NCBI GenBank assembly: GCA_021773135.1
Contig: JAJFKP010000051.1
Location: 248,001 to 312,000, forward strand
Source: Woeseiaceae bacterium
Lineage (GTDB): Bacteria; Pseudomonadota; Gammaproteobacteria; Steroidobacterales; Woeseiaceae
DNA: 64,000 bases
Reading direction: 5' to 3'
Under the pieces are notes generated by a model, which saw nothing but the letters and a program-made list of their open reading frames with translations, searched no databases and had not been told where the DNA came from. Of this stretch, positions 63,729 through 64,000 are shown one piece after another. Position numbers and translations under genes: made by a program. Each line of letters begins with the position of its first letter. The stretch's first letter is position 1.

Positions 63729-64000
63729 ATGCACAAATCAACGTCACTTATTGCCGCGTTGCTGGCGTTGGCGTCGTTACTCGTCGCCACCAAGGCAACG
63801 GCGCACCATTCGTTTGCCACCCACTATGACGCCAGCAACGTTGTCGAAATTTCAGGCAAGCTGTCGCGCGTCAGGATGCGCAGCCCACATTCGTTCTTTG
63901 AAGTGGAGGTCGTCTCCGATGGCGGTGTCACCGACACGTGGGAGGTCGAAGCGCATGCCGTACCTATTCTGCGTCGCCTCGGAATTAACCGCGACACGTT
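63729..64000 (+). CDS. Exported DUF6152-like protein (cut by window edge)
   Basis: At least 90 residues, open at the right edge. Signal peptide 1-26 (ATKATAHHSF). The early mature sequence HHSFATHYD and VEISGKLSRVRMRSPHSFFEVEV is like the small DUF6152 family of periplasmic proteins, with a conserved His pair after cleavage. Function unknown. ATG 63729 follows a GGGGAGA ribosome site. It may share the transcript of the M24 gene 35 bases upstream. Confidence 0.75.
   Translation, partial: MHKSTSLIAALLALASLLVATKATAHHSFATHYDASNVVEISGKLSRVRMRSPHSFFEVEVVSDGGVTDTWEVEAHAVPILRRLGINRDT

Overview
The window looks like a piece of the chromosome of a free-living, respiring gammaproteobacterium with moderately high G+C (mid-50s percent by eye). 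The evidence is a close CpxP/CpxR/CpxA-like set, a YeiH-family exporter, proBA, glpD/glpK, HemN, and a nitric-oxide-oriented set of heme-copper proteins next to a b6-type cytochrome. A marine-sediment lineage such as Woeseiaceae would fit, but that is inference only. I saw no tRNA, rRNA, CRISPR array, insertion sequence or phage gene. Both edge genes are cut by the window.

Layout. 1-13.6 kb is mostly housekeeping: a patatin-like phospholipase (cut at the left edge), ilvN-proB-proA-glpD on the minus strand with ilvB divergent across a 17-bp palindrome, two lipoproteins (one with a methyltransferase fold), a GFA-type zinc protein, an EamA transporter, an orphan ParA, a threonine/serine dehydratase and PhhB. 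13.6-26.5 kb is one long minus-strand block and the main novelty candidate. It encodes two lipoproteins (one Gly/Ser-repeat), a transmembrane Ser/Thr kinase, a FHA-like/PEGA/pseudo-FGE membrane protein, a small acidic exported protein, a MotA/TolQ/ExbB channel protein, a fusion of a degenerate Hsp70-like domain with FHA, two VWA proteins whose membrane anchors resemble ExbD/MotB, and an OmpA/glycine-zipper protein closed by an intrinsic terminator. 27-31.9 kb holds a CpxP-like protein divergent from CpxRA-like genes, then a PP2C phosphatase overlapping a second Ser/Thr kinase with a zinc-ribbon tail.

32-45.2 kb carries aacS-thioesterase-glpK (overlapping genes), a thioredoxin-fold membrane protein, leucine dehydrogenase, two small conserved proteins, a TauE/SafE exporter, an octaheme cytochrome with a C-terminal repeat region, a cold-shock protein, a YeiH exporter and an FMN-dependent hydroxy-acid dehydrogenase. 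45.4-60.6 kb is a respiration/NO region. It has three heme-copper-superfamily catalytic subunits, none with a canonical O2-reductase active site: an HHD-type protein, an sNOR-like oxidase with CuA subunit II and SCO, and a NorB-like protein with a NorC-like partner but substituted metal ligands. Around them lie a bacteriohemerythrin, a cytochrome b6/ferredoxin/MvhD fusion, two CtaA-like proteins (one degenerate), an Lrp-type regulator, a CBS protein and HemN. 60.7-64 kb has fhs, a periplasmic M24 peptidase homologue and the start of a small exported protein.

How the parts may work together (inference): the kinase/FHA/ExbB/VWA block has the parts of a phosphorylation-controlled, proton-motive-force-coupled envelope machine, with the Cpx-like stress system and the PP2C/kinase pair as neighbouring control modules. 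The heme-copper region looks like an NO-reduction and heme-maturation set for low-oxygen life.
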